The notes under the pieces are model-generated. The model saw nothing but the letters and a program-made list of their open reading frames with translations, had not been told where the DNA came from and ran no database searches. The translations under genes and the position numbers were made by a program. Below, piece after piece: positions 1-12,923 of a stretch of 64,000 bases of DNA. This DNA comes from Calonectria ilicicola (lineage: Eukaryota > Ascomycota > Sordariomycetes > Hypocreales > Nectriaceae), in contig CP085829.1 of the NCBI GenBank assembly GCA_020809705.1, forward strand, positions 5,146,001 to 5,210,000. Direction: 5' to 3'. Position 1 is the first letter of the stretch, and every line of letters begins with the position of its first letter.

Positions 1-3000
1 GCGCAGTCAACGGATGAAGCAGCATTGCCAAGGGGAGATGACGGTGAAACTGGTGGCCATTCCAGATGTCCGAAACACATGCAACAATGCTCGATCCTGC
101 AGGCAGCTCACATTTCACATGTCTTCCTCAAATCAAAGCGCAACACGGATGTGACGTATTAGGCAGGGAACGGGCGCATATTGGATTGGGTTGAGAACAC
201 AAGGCCGGCAGGGGATGAGCTTCTTGGTTATCTGTTACACTCAGGGCTGAGATCAGCGGCATTAGGTTTTGTTTCAGTTGGCGGATCGGAGAAAAGCTAT
301 TCTGGCTTTTTTCATACACTTGGAGATTACTGGCAGGGAACAACCCCGTCGTATTTCACTAGACGCGGTTGCGATGCCAAGATTGGCAGTTACTGAATTG
401 AGCCGTTACCGGAAGGTGAAGGATGCTGGGCCTTGCTGCCGTCCGTCCCGCCCAGGAATACTGAGATTTGTGGTTACATGGTGTTGCACACACAATAGGA
501 CCACAAGGGTGGGGGGGGAGCCAGCAACACAGTTAGCTGAGCAGCCTCGCACAACTGCTCTGACCAATGCGGCACGGGATTGAGAGAGGCCGAAGTAAGG
601 CACAACCACAGCGTCGCAATGCTAGGCGTTTGCTAGGACGGCCAGTGGCAGATGAGGTTACATCCAAAGCGTGGCTATCTGCCGAGGGCGAGGATCATGG
701 TCCAACTGATGGCCCAGGGGACGAAATAGCATGATTGGCAGGGCGAGTATAGGGCGTGGGACGCTACCGGCCAGGGTCCACGGCGCTGTTTGGTCCAGTT
801 TCGTCCCAAGTTCTTAGGGGGTGGTGGGTTTGGGCCGGTGGCCCTGTTTACCGATGAGAACCAATGGTGCTAGCTCTGACGGTGCCCACTGCGCGGGTGC
901 ACACATGGCTTCTCCAGAGTCTGTCCGGTGTTAGTGACGGAGCGGTGGGAACGGGATAGCTCGACCGGCAATTTGTGGTTGGTGCAAGGGGCCGGCGTCA
1001 TACGGAGTGGTAGCGGACGTGCGTGGGTGAATGTGTTTGGGCGGGCGCAAATGGCCGAAAGAGGTGGCATCCCCTTTGACGGAGCAAGTCCTCCCTCGGG
1101 GATGCCGAACATTGAGCCACCGGCTTGAAACGTGGCTGCCGACGATCAGTCAGGAAAAGAAAGGAAACTTGGCCGACAGTGCAGAGGGAGAGACACGGCC
1201 AAAACATGGCAAAGGACAAAAAAAAAAAGAAAAGAAGATGAGATCCAGATAACTGCTAATTTTACTGAGATCGATCTGCATGATTAAATGCCCGTGATGA
1301 TTTGATGGATGGGTTGTGGTGGTGATGTAGTTGGAGGAAGAGGAGGTACATGCCCTCTGTACAGTGCACGCGTAATTTGTTTTGTTTTAAGATTCTTGTT
1401 CAAGCAAGCCACCACTCTGATGGCATCGAGTCGGGCGTGGACACCTGGCTCGTCGTTTAAAAAAAAAAACAGAGGCCATGGTCATGGTTGGATGGCTTCG
1501 GCCTCATTTTGCTGTCGCGGCCGTGCAATGCGGCCGGATGGTCACCATGTGCCTTCATCCTTGGTGGTTTAGTGGCATCGCAATCGTCACCTCTCCAAGA
1601 GGCAGAGGGTCTGCTGCTCTCAGTCGGAGAATGGGCACATTTTGGGCAGTGGACGGACTGGAGGTACCTTGCAAGTTGCACCCCAGTCGAGGTGTGATGG
1701 GTTCTCAACTCAAGTCTGAGCTAGCGCTAGAAATGAGAGTCGCAGCATGGGCCGGGAATAATTAAAAAAGGCCTAGCCATAGAGGGTGACAGCATATGGA
1801 CCTGACATGGCATTATTTCCTGTATTTCCCAATCACACACGTTGTCGCACCCTGCTCGCAGCCGTTGGTGGCAAGCCTGGGCCTGGCAGTGTGGTTCGCA
1901 ACCAAGTGCTGCCACACACCCATTAGCTCTTACACGCTATTCAGACAATGGGGGAACACCTTTGTATCATGATTAATAACCCGCCCCAGATCCATGGATG
2001 TCTGCACATGTGCATGCTAAGGAAGGGGTTCGTGGAGGAGAGCTGGAGCTCAAACCAACCGACGCTCGGCCACAAGCGGCCAAGGCTGAGGCGGAGCGTG
2101 GAGCTATGCTCGTCCCGTCGTCGTTAGCAGCCAGACTGGCAAGCTAGAGTACAATCCCATGGTCCGCTGCCCATTGCTCGATATCCCCGATCCAACGATG
2201 GGCGTATCGATGCATCCATCCCCCAGCCGCTGCCCGCCACCACATGGTCGTTGGGCGCGCGGGCCAGCGGGCGCGAGACACGCGCCTTGGCCGTATTCTG
2301 TCGTTTTTACGCATGTCTTATTACTTGACGCCATCGACAGATGCACCCAACGAGGTCGACCTTTAGACTTTGGCAGTGTCAGCCTCCTGGCGCTCGCCGA
2401 CTTGGTTCGCCCCCTCGCCCAGAGCCCATGAGCATCTCCCCATCCCTGAGAGGTGGTTGGCTCGCCAGGGGCCCCCTGTGAACTCCTCAGCTAGGCAGGC
2501 TCCTCGCCTCCCAAGTAGGAGAAGGGGTACAAGCTCGTAGCCGCCTGGGAGTCAATCATTAGTTAGCGGCCTACCGCCCATCCATGGTACGAAGCTACTT
2601 GGATGCGTGACAGCCCACTTACACTACCTGCCTACCTACCTACAGGCAGGCTACACCTACACCTCCCAAGTAGCTCCTTGGTGATATCAAAACACCTTGC
2701 ACAAGGCTCACGGGTTAACCCTCAAATCTACCTGTCCTCCTCTCGTCTCTCTCTCCCCTCGTCCTGCTTTAGAAAAAACCCTTGCCCCTTGCTCTCCCGT
2801 CCCCGTCCCCGTGTCCGTGCTTCCCCCCTCCTCACCACCTCCCCCCGCCAAACCTAGGGGTGGTACCTCAGTTAGACAGCACGAGTCCACATCCACGAGC
2901 CCTCTGGTGTCCAGGTCCCGTTGTACCGTGCTATAGTACCTTGTCTTCCCGGCCCCTTGCGCATACTTGGGGGTGGGATCATCGTTGCTTGACGGCGTGG

Positions 3001-4070
3001 CTTCCACAGTGGTTTTGAATGCCTCGCTTCACTTGTTCTCATTCCCTTGCGAGAAAACAAAAAAGCCACTTCCTCTTCCTCGCCTTTTTTGCCTTTCCCA
3101 CTGTATGTTTAGGTAGCTGCAGTACCTCGACAGTATTCGGTACAGCGCCCCTTCACATTCCCTCCCCCGCGGCCACGGGTACTGCTACGCAGAGACCCTC
3201 CACATCCTCCTCACAGACCCTCAGACCCTCCAGCTCTTAGACCCTCCAACAAACTCCTCCATCCCCTTCCCTCATTCTCCCTGCACAATTTTTTTTTAGT
3301 TGTTGGTATTGCATTGCTGTTTACTGCAGTCTCCGTTGGCCATTGTCGCGGTGCCTTGCCCTCGCATACTCCACGTGCCTACGCATTCGTCATTGCCGAC
3401 GTAAACGAACGAAAGGGTCCTTCACGACATACCTTAGCTGCCTTCCCACGCTGCCCACCCCCGTCTCGCTCGCCTCCAACTCCAGGCCAGCAACAGCTTG
3501 GCGCAACCACCATTCTACTTGCTCTCTCGCACAGGCACAGCTCCCAATCTCTTCGTTGCAGCCACCGTCCTCCAAACCGTGCTCCTCTGGTCCGCCGCCC
3601 ACAGACGCAGACAACGGACAGCACGCTTGCGCCGTATTCCACAGACCCTATCGAGCCGATCTCGCCCGCGGTTCCGCCGCCCGCCCTCTACCAAAACCCA
3701 CCCACAAAGGGTCCAGGCCCAGACCGACAGCCAAAGGGTGCCACAGCTCAACTGCCGTCCAGCCATCTTGTCGCCTTCTTCCATCTGTCCCTTAGGCTTC
3801 TGTCCCCTCCATTCCTCTACCTACTATCCCCGTCTGGGCCATTGCTTGAGTCGCCCAGTGCTTCTCCCTACCACCCCCGCCGCCCGTTCATTTCTTCGGC
3901 TTGCCACTCTCCTCCCTCCTACCCCTTCCACTGTTCGTACAGTGCACTCGGCGCATAATCACTACGGCGCTCCGACTCCACTCGTGCTCGCCCTGGCTTC
4001 AAATCTCAGCATGGTTCTTTGCTACCAGGCACGATAACTCTACCTCGTCCTCCACATCGAGATATTCACG
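1..4070. other. Gene-free left end and pyrimidine-rich leader of the kinase gene
   Basis: No open frame here resembles a known protein; the frames present are short, overlap on both strands and lack codon bias. Positions 1 to about 2500 look like ordinary intergenic DNA. From about 2600 to 4070 the + strand becomes strongly C/T-rich, as is usual for promoters and long 5' leaders of filamentous fungi, and it runs into the kinase start codon at 4071. The 214-residue frame at 3314-3958 is a Pro/Ser/Arg-rich reading of this biased DNA and is not called a gene. A nested set of inverted repeats lies at 2593-2675. Confidence 0.6.
2593..2675. repeat. Nested inverted repeats in the kinase upstream region
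   Basis: The 10-mer AGCTACTTGG at 2593-2602 is exactly complementary to CCAAGTAGCT at 2666-2675. Inside this pair, CCTGCC at 2627-2632 pairs with GGCAGG at 2645-2650 around a TACCTACCTACA loop. A third CCCAAGTAG copy lies near 2509. The arrangement could fold as a cruciform or hold paired binding sites. This is seen in the sequence; the function is unknown. Confidence 0.5.
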
Positions 4071-6348
4071 ATGGGCAACGGCCAAGGAAAACCCGTCGAC
4101 CTCAATGGCGAAGGTGAGTGCACGCTGCTCTGCTCTGATCCGTCTCTTTATCGACCCCTCCCGCTGCTGCGTCGCTCGCTCGCTCGCCAGTCCCACGCCA
4201 ACCATCCTGCCTCCCACGTGTGCCCTGCATGGTGCGGCGTCCTTCCCGCCCCCGCCAATCCACGAGAGGGTGACGGGAGCCCGTGACGCTGCCACGGCGA
4301 GCGCTGCGACACCGTCGATACGAGATGGGACATTTTACTGAATTGAACCACGCTGACCATGCATCTCTCCTGCTGCAGTAAATCTGAATCACTTCCGCCT
4401 TCTGCGAGTCGTCGGCCGAGGCGCCTTTGGAAAGGTGCGCATCGTTGAGCGCAAAGACACCAACCTCGCCTTCGCTCTCAAGTACATCCGCAAAGATGAA
4501 GGTAAGCCGCTGTCCCCATGCCACAAACACTTCCTCGATTCCTGTCCTACCTTATTCCTCGTATCTCGTCTTGCCATTTGTGTCCTCCCTCGTGCAGACC
4601 CCCCTCGCACTGGGCTACACGGTCCTTGGTCCCGAGACTAATCTCTCATTCACAACCACAGTCGTACGATCAGAAAGCGTCCGCAACATCATTCGCGAAC
4701 GACGAATGCTCGAATATGTCAACCACCCCTTCATCTGTAACTTGAGGTACAGCTTCCAGGATATCGAATACATGTACGCTCCCAGGGCGCCTCTTATCGT
4801 CTCCAGCAGTGTGCGGTTGGGCTTACACATCACAACAGGTACCTTGTGGTCGATTTGATGAGCGGTGGCGATCTGCGATTCCACATCTCCCGAAAAACCT
4901 TCACCGAAGAGGCTGTTCGATTCTGGATTGCCGAGCTGGGTTGTGCCCTACGATATATCCACGCCCAAAACATCATACATCGAGATGTGAAACCCGATAA
5001 CGTTCTCTTGGATTCTGACGGTCATGTTCATTTGACAGATTTTGTATGTTTGCAGCGTCCTTGTTTTCTATTTTGTTTCATTTTTGATGAACTGCATCTA
5101 ACTAGCTGGGTAGAATGTTGCCTCGGATGTGGTTGTTGGAAGAACGTTGACAAGCAAGTCTGGAACACTGGCTTATCTTGCTCCTGAAGTGTACGCTGGG
5201 AAAGGATATGATGTTCGTGCGGATTGGTGGTCACTGGGCGTTTTATTCTACGAGTGCATTTACAACAAGGTGAGTTCGCCATTGATTAGGCTGGGATTAT
5301 GCAATCAGGCGGTGAACTTGGAGACTCGTGGGCTAACACACCGAAGCGACCATTTGAAGGTGGATCTGAAGGCTCTCTCAGCCAGCAAATCCAAGCCGCC
5401 AACCCCAAGTACCCCGTCACACAGCCCCCCGTTTCACTATCATGTCTCTATGCTATCGGTTCTGCCCTCGATCCCAACCGAGATACCCGCATGGGTTCAA
5501 CCTGGGAGAGCTTCATCAACCACGAATTTTTCCGAGTCTTTGACTTTGAGCATCTTGAGCTGAAGCGAATCGAGCCCATCTTCGTCCCCTCTTCGGAAAA
5601 GACTAACTTTGATGCTACCTATGACCTGGAAGAGCTTCTCCTCGAAGAAGCACCCCTCGAGGCCCGGGCTAGACGCCAAAAGCCTAGAGAGCGCTTAAAG
5701 GAGGATGCCACCGATAAGGAGATTCGCGAGGACGAACTGTACCGAATGATTGAGAACGAATTCCGGCCCTTCGACTACACCGTAGCCGCCTTGAAGAGGT
5801 AAACCAGGTTCAGCTCCCCTGCCCGAGTTTATTGTGCTAATTGTTTCAGAATCACGGAAGCTGGTGGAGAAATCCCTGCTAAAGAGGAGAACCCTCCTCC
5901 AATGGAGCATGATCAAACCCCACAGGCCATCACAACCGACGAAGTTGCACACATGCCAGCCAGCAACGGGTCGCCATACCATTCATCGCCCCTCAACCCG
6001 AGTACCAGCAACGAGAGCAGACAGGGCCGCCCATCTCGACCCGCCCCAATACCGCCAACGTACCAGAATGATTTCCGTCCCCGTCATCATCCCATCATTG
6101 CCGGCCAACGAGTCACGAGCCCTGCCGGTGGAGTCCAGGTCACGCTCGATGGTAGTGGCAGCTGGTCTGAGCTGGCTCGTCAAGATGCCACGCTGCCCAC
6201 AGATGCCAACAGCGCTGCCGATGGCAAGGGCGAAGGCTCGGGTGGCATGTTCGGTTTCTTGAAGTCTAAAAAGGGCCGAAACAATAGCCCAAAACCCAAG
6301 GAGAGGGGTGTGCTGGGCAAGGAGGGCGCACGAGTTGTTATCGGCTAG
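4071..6348 (+). CDS. AGC-type Ser/Thr protein kinase, YANK/STK32 family
   Basis: The gene has seven exons (4071-4113, 4379-4501, 4662-4773, 4839-5043, 5114-5269, 5347-5798, 5850-6348) encoding about 529 residues. The kinase domain starts near residue 20: glycine loop GRGAFGKV (27-34), ATP-binding Lys49 in FALKY, catalytic loop HRDVKPDN (140-147) with Asp142, and the metal-binding motif as DFN (160-162) instead of DFG. DFN is typical of the animal STK32/YANK kinases, so it supports the family rather than loss of activity. The activation segment is followed by [10 protein letters not shown]. The N-terminus MGNGQGK fits an N-myristoylation signal, suggesting membrane attachment. The C-terminal roughly 170 residues are polar and low in complexity, ending in a basic stretch. 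The substrate is unknown. It is convergent with the bZIP gene downstream. Confidence 0.9.
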
Positions 6349-8067
6349 TAGGGATTACGACTCTGACTAGCCTACTTACGCATCGGCAACGATGTTTATT
6401 TTCCTGATCTGCATCATTATTACACTCAAGAACGGCGACCGTGGATTTTTTCTATCAACAGAGCGCCAATAATATGTCGGAAGAGGTCAGATCGCCCCCG
6501 CGATAGCCTCTGCAGAGAGATTGAGGTTGAGCAACGGTTGTTGTTCATTAACCTGAGACGTATGGGGGGATTGACCAACTTGGAGGGACAAAAGAATGAA
6601 AGAAGCCCAGCTGCGGAAACGAAACGAGAGATCAACGACGAGCAACGACTTCCCTTATGCGCTTATCAACATGGCACTAGATCATGTTTTACGGCTACAC
6701 GCCACACCGCTCAAGCTAGACCGAACTCTATCTCCTTGGAGCGGCCCTCGAATTCTTAACCGAACTTGACAGAGAGACCAGACCACACACACACGCACGA
6801 CATAGAAAGCGCTGTTATTCCGCTCCGGGCTCTTTTACATATACGCATGCATACACACAATGTATTGTAACTGAAGGGACATCCTACGCTGTATTGGAAC
6901 ACTTGGCCTGGGATGCATTTTGCTCTATTTGATTTCGGGTTGGATGTCTGCAAGTTCGAGTTGAATCATCGCATGAATGGCCTTTATTTTTCGGGATCGG
7001 TGTGGGTGTAAAGAGATGGGGACATGTAAAGAAGAGGGTGGCAAATGCGGTCTGTTTAATTTTTTGTTTGATCCATTTGATCTCGAGAGCACAATAGGAA
7101 CAATACCCCATTCAAACTCCAAAGTCTTAGGATTTTATCGTTTCTTTTTCCGGTTTTGTGTGTGTATGTGTTGTGTGTGTGTATGTGTGACAGAAAGATA
7201 GAGACTTGTTATTCCTCTTTTTTTTTTCTCTTTATTCGCATCCTGCATCTAGTTTGAATCTCTTCATGAGACAATGGTTCCTTTGTGCGTCCCTCTTCCT
7301 CAACTACTTTACCCCAAGCCATTTTTAGCACAGCAGCGGCTACTTCCATTGTAGTATCTACTTCCATTGTAGCGTTGCAATCGTGTAGGCACAAGAAGAG
7401 TTCCGAGCAGTTGATTTGGACCGCGCAGAAGCACACACAAAACTTGTAGGAAAATAGTTAATCTTATTCTCTCTCTTGCCTACTCATTGATGTACAGACG
7501 GGTTATTCTCCTTATCCATGGCTCTGCCGGGGCCAAGGATTCCTTATCAAGTATTTCTCCCTCGTTGTACCTTGCCCCATTCTTCTTCCCCTCTGTACCA
7601 AGCCAAACCTGGTAAGATATCATCTGCCATGAAACCCAAATACGTCATTCGACCACTCGTAGATGAAAAAAAAAAAAATACGAAACCAGAAAATAGCAGT
7701 GGACTCTTGGAAGAAAAAAAAACAATATCAAAAGAATCAGCCAACATAAGCCCGAATAGTAGGTCTCGGACTGTGAAAAGAATAAGAAAAAAAGAGAGAA
7801 GAAATTGAGGCATGCATTCATGGCATTTGATGAGTGAGTTGTTCCATTTGTTGATGAGGGTGTTTCGTTGCCATAAATAGTCCAACCGCTTTCCTTCGCT
7901 TGTAATAACGCAACCTCCATTCATTTGATCATGAGAAATAAATCAACCACCTGAAAATATCAAGATGTGTTTTCCTAGTCCACCTTTCTGATGTAAACGC
8001 CTTGGTTCCCTGTTTGCTCCATGCCTGGGGGTTTGATTTGTACTGTACAGCGTGCAATTGGTCGTTA
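6349..8067. other. Convergent 3' flanks, no gene seen
   Basis: This stretch separates the 3' ends of the kinase (+) and the bZIP gene (-). It is moderately AT-rich, with a GT-rich microsatellite at 7156-7189 and A- or T-runs near 7220 and 7670. The frame at 7547-7924 on the minus strand is Phe/Ser-rich and shows no recognisable family. I see no RNA gene. Confidence 0.5.
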
Positions 8068-9938
8068 TCATTGCGCCGATGTTGCTGATGGTAGACCCTT
8101 AGCCTTGTCATCTGACTTGATTTCGACGCCAAGCTTCTCAGCCATACAACTCTTGGACACGTCTTTACCCATATACTTGGACAGGATCGTGTCAAAATCT
8201 GTCTCTCCCACAACAGGTCCTGTGCCGGAGCACTTGGCCTTCTTCGTAAGTTCCTGGCAGAGGCCGTCAAGATCGAACTCGCCATTCTGCGCCTTGGGGC
8301 AGGCCTGGAGCTTCTCCCTGCGAGGGTGGTTAGTGATTAACGAATTTTGGTGCATCCGTGCAGGGCCATACCAGAGGTCGTTGCAGTTCATATTTTGCTG
8401 CTTCTTGAGGGGCTCGTCATCAACCGAATTCTGCTGGGCGTCAATCTCATCAATGAGATTCTTCTTGTGGCCTGCCGCCATCTTCTGGGCATTGGGGCTT
8501 GGCGCCATGTTGTAAGGAGTGAAAAAGTCGGAATCAAAGGCATCGTTGAAAAAGTCGTCAAACGAGGGGTTGCTCAACACGTTCTCCTGGGGCTCACGGT
8601 AGTCTCCAAAGAGCTGTGGGTCAAATTGACCGCCATTCTGCTGGGCAAGCCAGTCAAAATTGGTGCTGCTCAAGTCGACATTGGAGAAATGCGACACCGT
8701 ATTAGCAGCGGATGATTGTTCCTCGCCGATGGTAGTAAGGGTCTCCACAGGCTTGAAGCCCATGGGTGACTGAGTAAAGGGTTCGGGAGATGTGCCACAG
8801 GACGAGCTGGGGCCAGTGTTTGAGTGAGATGATGATGAGGGTGAGCTCGTAGCTCCGTTGACGCTGAAGTTGGCAGAGTCAAGGCTTGCCCGGGAGGCAT
8901 TGGTGGCCGAACTGGACATGGAGGGGCTGAAGACACCAGAGAATCTGGCAAGATCGTCTTTAAATTGTGTCTGTGGGGAGTTGCTGCCATTGGCGAGGCC
9001 ATTGGACTGAGTGGCGGTCGGGACTTGCTGTTGGGGGCTTGTGGGCTGCGAGCTCTGCTTTCGGAGTCCGTTGGTTGGGGGGCCTGGCAGCATGCCAAAC
9101 TTGGGGAACTCGAACTGAAAGTTAACATCACTGAGGTTGTTGACGGCAGCGCTGCCAAAGGGGACTTTCTCGCGAGGGAGAACCTTGGTGCTGCTAGTCG
9201 ACATTACAGAAATGCGCTGCTTGTATTGGGTGAGCTCGGTTGTCATGCGCTCAACCTGGGCACGCAACATGGTGTTTTCATGGTTGGCAGCCTCGGAAGC
9301 CTTTTCTAGCTCCTCGACCTTGGTCTCGAGATCTTTGAGATGCTTTTCCTTGCGCTCTCTGAATGCACGCTGAGCGGCTCGGTTCTGGGCTTTGCGCTTC
9401 TGTAAAGAATGTCAGTAACGTAATTTATGGTATATCGTACGGTGGCAGTAGCGGAACATACCGAACTGGGTTCAGATGTGAGGGGCTTTCGGCCTGGCTT
9501 CTTGGGGACTTTGTCGGTGCTCTCGCGGCGCTTGGCTTCCTTGCCAGGGCTGGTGGTTTCGTCCTCATCATCCGGGTGGCTGCGCTTCTCGGTGCCCTCA
9601 TTCTCGGCGGAGTCGGACCTTGCGGTGGAATCAGGGAGGTCTCCAATCAGCTTTGGGGTTTCGTCGCCGTTGCCGTTAAAGGAAAAATCGAAGCTGGAGT
9701 CACCGAAATCATAGTCGTAATTGTCGAGATAAGGGCTTTCCTGAACGCCCTGGCCTTGGGGTGCCTTGGGCTGCATGGAAGAATTCTGGAAGGAAGTCGG
9801 CGAGAGGGACAAGGAATTGGGAGCGTTGGAAGCCTGCTGCTGCTTGTTGGAGTTGAGCGCGGCAAAGAGCAGGCTCTGCTGTTGCGGGGTCAAGAGGAAG
9901 TTCGGTGGCAAACCGCCGCTAGTACCAGCTGAAGCCAT
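8068..9938 (-). CDS. YAP1: AP-1-like bZIP transcription factor, redox sensor (YAP1 family)
   Basis: Three exons on the minus strand (9938-9462, 9399-8372, 8317-8068) encode about 584 residues. The second exon opens with the basic region QKRKAQNRAAQRAFRERKEK, followed by a leucine zipper; the QNRAAQRAFR signature is that of the Yap/AP-1 subfamily. A nuclear localisation-like KKPGRKP lies just before it. The middle is Ser/Asn-rich with one Cys in SSSCGTSPEPF (n-CRD position). The C-terminal c-CRD carries CNDLWEKLQACP, GLCQEL and KAKCSG, read through a 54-base intron at 8318-8371. In yeast Yap1 and its orthologues these cysteines form disulphides under peroxide stress that mask the export signal and hold the factor in the nucleus, turning on antioxidant genes. 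The start is MASAGTSGGLPPNFLL; no better upstream ATG is seen. Confidence 0.95.
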
Positions 9939-12653
9939 CGCGAAAGGTTTGGGCGCAGGGAAGGCAAGTGTATATGAGGAAATTATGATCGCAGGTGGGT
10001 GCGAAGAGGGGCGAAGCTCGAGGTTGAAGACGAGGGTGGAATATCAAAGCACGCTCTCTGTCCTTCCTTCGGAGGCTCGGAGAGGGGCGGCCAGTGCAGC
10101 GGCGTCGGGGTGGGCGGGCGCCAACACTGTGGCAGATGGGATGGTCGGATCAGGAAGCAAGCAGATGGGGTGATGGGAGAGAAAAACAGATCGGAACTCG
10201 TCGGGCCTGGCCAAGCAGAGAAGATTGACCTTGGCTCGGGACGATGCGAGGGATTGGTGATGGCGAGTGGCCAAGGTGGATGTTGGATGATGAAATGACG
10301 GAGCGGCTCAGGTCGCAGGCGCAGGTCAGTGGGCAGCGGGCGGGCGTGTGACAGGGGAAAGGGACCCGTGAGTTTACAGTGAACGTTCCACTGTACCGGA
10401 TTGGAACCGCCACTGTAGAAACGTAGGCCAGGCCAGGGCTGAGGCAGTCGGCAGGTCCCTGAGGGAAGCTGGGCGGATGCCGGGCCGGGTGGTGATGGTG
10501 ACTGGCTGGTTGTAACGAGGCGTGTGGGGGGTCGGCCGGTTGGGGAGCAAGACGGTACGACTGCGACTGGGGGACCGCAAAATCTGGCTGCCTGAGTCAG
10601 AAAAACGGCTTCTAGTTGCTTCTGTGCTGCACCAGAGAGGTTGGAAGGGCGAAAAAGCGGTTGCTTGGTGTGCTTGCAGCGAGGTGGAGGCGATGGAAAA
10701 GACGCCCAACATTGTCAATTTGTCAGCCGGAGTCACTGGAGACCCGTCATCGAACGCACGATCCATCTTTGGAATCATTCGCACACACCACACACACACC
10801 CCGCCCCCTCCTCTCCTCTGCTCCTCGTTGGTCCACCACTCAGCACTCAGCACTCAGCACTCAGACTCACTCAGCTCCGGGTGTCATATACGGGACTGGC
10901 ACGCTTTTCTTTCTTGGTACATACTGTGTGCTCACTGCAGCTGCAGATGCGTATTCTTCACGCTTCCGGCCTTGTTTCAACCAGGGATGTGACCACTGCA
11001 GCCGAGACAGCGTGCATCGCCGTGAGTGCATCGCTATTCGTCAACCCCGCGCAACACATGCCACTCCCCCTCACTCATTCGCCCGCTCGCCCACCGACAC
11101 AGTGCATCTTCGGCTTGCCCGGCCTTTTTGCTTGAGCCGCTATAATTGACAAGTCTACGCCCTTTGATAGCACCCTCTGCCTTTCTGACCGTCTCTGCTC
11201 TCTTCCACTCTGACTGTCTCACTCTTATTAGCGACCTTGCTACTACCACACTTGGTACTGGTTTTTTTTTTTTTTTTTTTTCATATTTTTATTTATTTTA
11301 TATTTTATTTCTATTATTCCCTCACCCCCCAAAACCATTGCTCACTTCAGAACTATCGGACTTAACTATGACGTTGGCCTCTTTTTTTTTCTCTATTCGA
11401 CAATCTCCGATATACTCATCCCTCGGCACTTCAATTCTGGACTCTGCGTCAAACCCGCTCTTGGCCTAGCACTTACCATGCGCCATCACCGCCCCATGCG
11501 GGCCCGTCTCTGTTGACTCTGAAGGATTGGCCAACTTGGCTTGCCCCGGCCTTCGCACTCCAACTGACCCGTGCGCGTTCGTAATCAACTAACCCCAACC
11601 TCCTTAACGTGCCAAAGTATCTGCTACCGTCCCACCGCTACCGTGTACCGACGTTGCGATAGCTCCTTTATCTCCGAACCGCCTCCCGAACTTACGTTAC
11701 TTCCCCGCCTTGCCGGACTTAGCTCAGACCTCGGATTTTTTGCCACTTCATGCATGACACTATCGGTGACGGCCAATCGACACCTCGCCGAGGCACAGTC
11801 CATTTCTGATCTATGTTCCCACGCCTTGAGTCTGACTGCTTGTCGATCCAAAGAATCCTAATCATTTTTCCTGCCCCCACCACGCTAAATTATTCCAAAA
11901 CAGGCAACTTCGCCAATCTGACCGAACGTTTACCGCTTGACGGTGAGGGCATTATGAAGTTGATCATAGTAGTGAACAAAGTTGTGCATTGCCTTCGATT
12001 TTGAAGTACTCGATTATGTTTGTGCAAAAATTAATGCCAATCTTGTGAATCGCCTCCCTCAAGTAACTGGATATGAGATGAGCTTGCAAAACATATTCAG
12101 CGGACACACGAATTCACCAAGAAAAAGCATGAATTCATGTTATAATTCCACAATAAGGTAATAAAACTCGGGCAGTGATATTTATAGCAACAAAGACATA
12201 GTTTAACTATCGAATCTTTATTTTTGTTTATTTTTCTAGAACCACTTTCAACCCATCCTAACTATCATTTGATTGGACATAAACTGGGGCGTAGAATTCC
12301 ATTGCTTTCTTTTCCTCCACTCACGAGTTGACTTGTCGTCTTTATCGCCAAGCTCTTGAAGGACAATTCTTAGATGCCGAATGGCGCCAATTTGTGGGGT
12401 ACCCTGCATACATCAATCACTTTGTCCAATCGTATTATACAGTCCACTTATGAATATCCTTCCTCGACTTCAATCCAGTCGCTGGAGAAAACTGTCTCTG
12501 GGCGATATTCAGTAACGTTGGATACACAAGCAGGTACAATTGTTTCAGAAACATGTGATATTATTGGTGTCCAAAGAGCTAGAAACCGTCTCTATGTTAT
12601 CATGCCTGTATAATTTCTTTCATTCAACACTATTGGTATCCAGTTTGAACCAT
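9939..12653. other. Upstream region of the bZIP gene, no gene seen
   Basis: This 2.7 kb stretch lies between the bZIP start and the 3' end of the GRG-1 gene, both on the minus strand, so it holds the bZIP promoter and leader and the GRG-1 3' flank. It contains four tandem CACTCAG units (10837-10864), a run of 20 T (11262-11281) followed by AT-rich DNA, and a more AT-rich part from about 12000. The short frames show no family resemblance. Confidence 0.5.
10837..10864. repeat. Heptanucleotide tandem repeat (CACTCAG)x4
   Basis: Four perfect copies of CACTCAG run from 10837 to 10864, followed by an imperfect unit. It lies in non-coding DNA about 0.9 kb upstream of the bZIP start. It is probably a simple slippage repeat. 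Confidence 0.8.
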
Positions 12654-12923
12654 TTAGTTCTGGGCGAGGTTCTTGTGGACCTCAGCCTTGCCCTCGTGAC
12701 CCTCCTGGTCGATCTTGTCACCAAGAGCATCCTTGGCGGCAGTGAGGCTAAAGAGCATGTTAGTGAGTGATGAGCAAAACAACAAAAGATGCAAAGCTTA
12801 CCGAGTGCCGACAGAGGCGTTAGAGTCCTTGGCAACCTCCTTGTTGGCCTCCTTGCTGACACCGGAGACGGCACCCTGGACGGTCTCGGCAACGTAGTTG
12901 ACACCCTGCTTGATGGACTCCAT
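12654..12923 (-). CDS. grg-1: Glucose-repressible GRG-1/CCG-1-like small protein
   Basis: Two exons (12923-12802 and 12747-12654, intron 12748-12801) encode 71 residues starting MESIKQGVNYVAETVQG. The family signature SKEANKEVAKDSNASVGTR and the following TAAKDALGDKIDQEGHEGKA match the Neurospora GRG-1/CCG-1 proteins in length and order. These small hydrophilic proteins are very abundant under carbon starvation and stress and under clock control; their molecular role is not settled. The intron sits just after the GTR motif. A TATA box lies about 130 bases upstream. It is divergent from the BSD-domain gene. Confidence 0.93.

Noticed and set aside
3314..3958. 214-residue + frame before the kinase
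   Set aside because: Composition is Pro/Ser/Arg-rich throughout, as expected from C/T-rich leader DNA read in any frame; no domain and overlapping frames of similar length exist.
9363..9932. 189-residue + frame
   Set aside because: Antisense to the first bZIP exon and intron; no homology.
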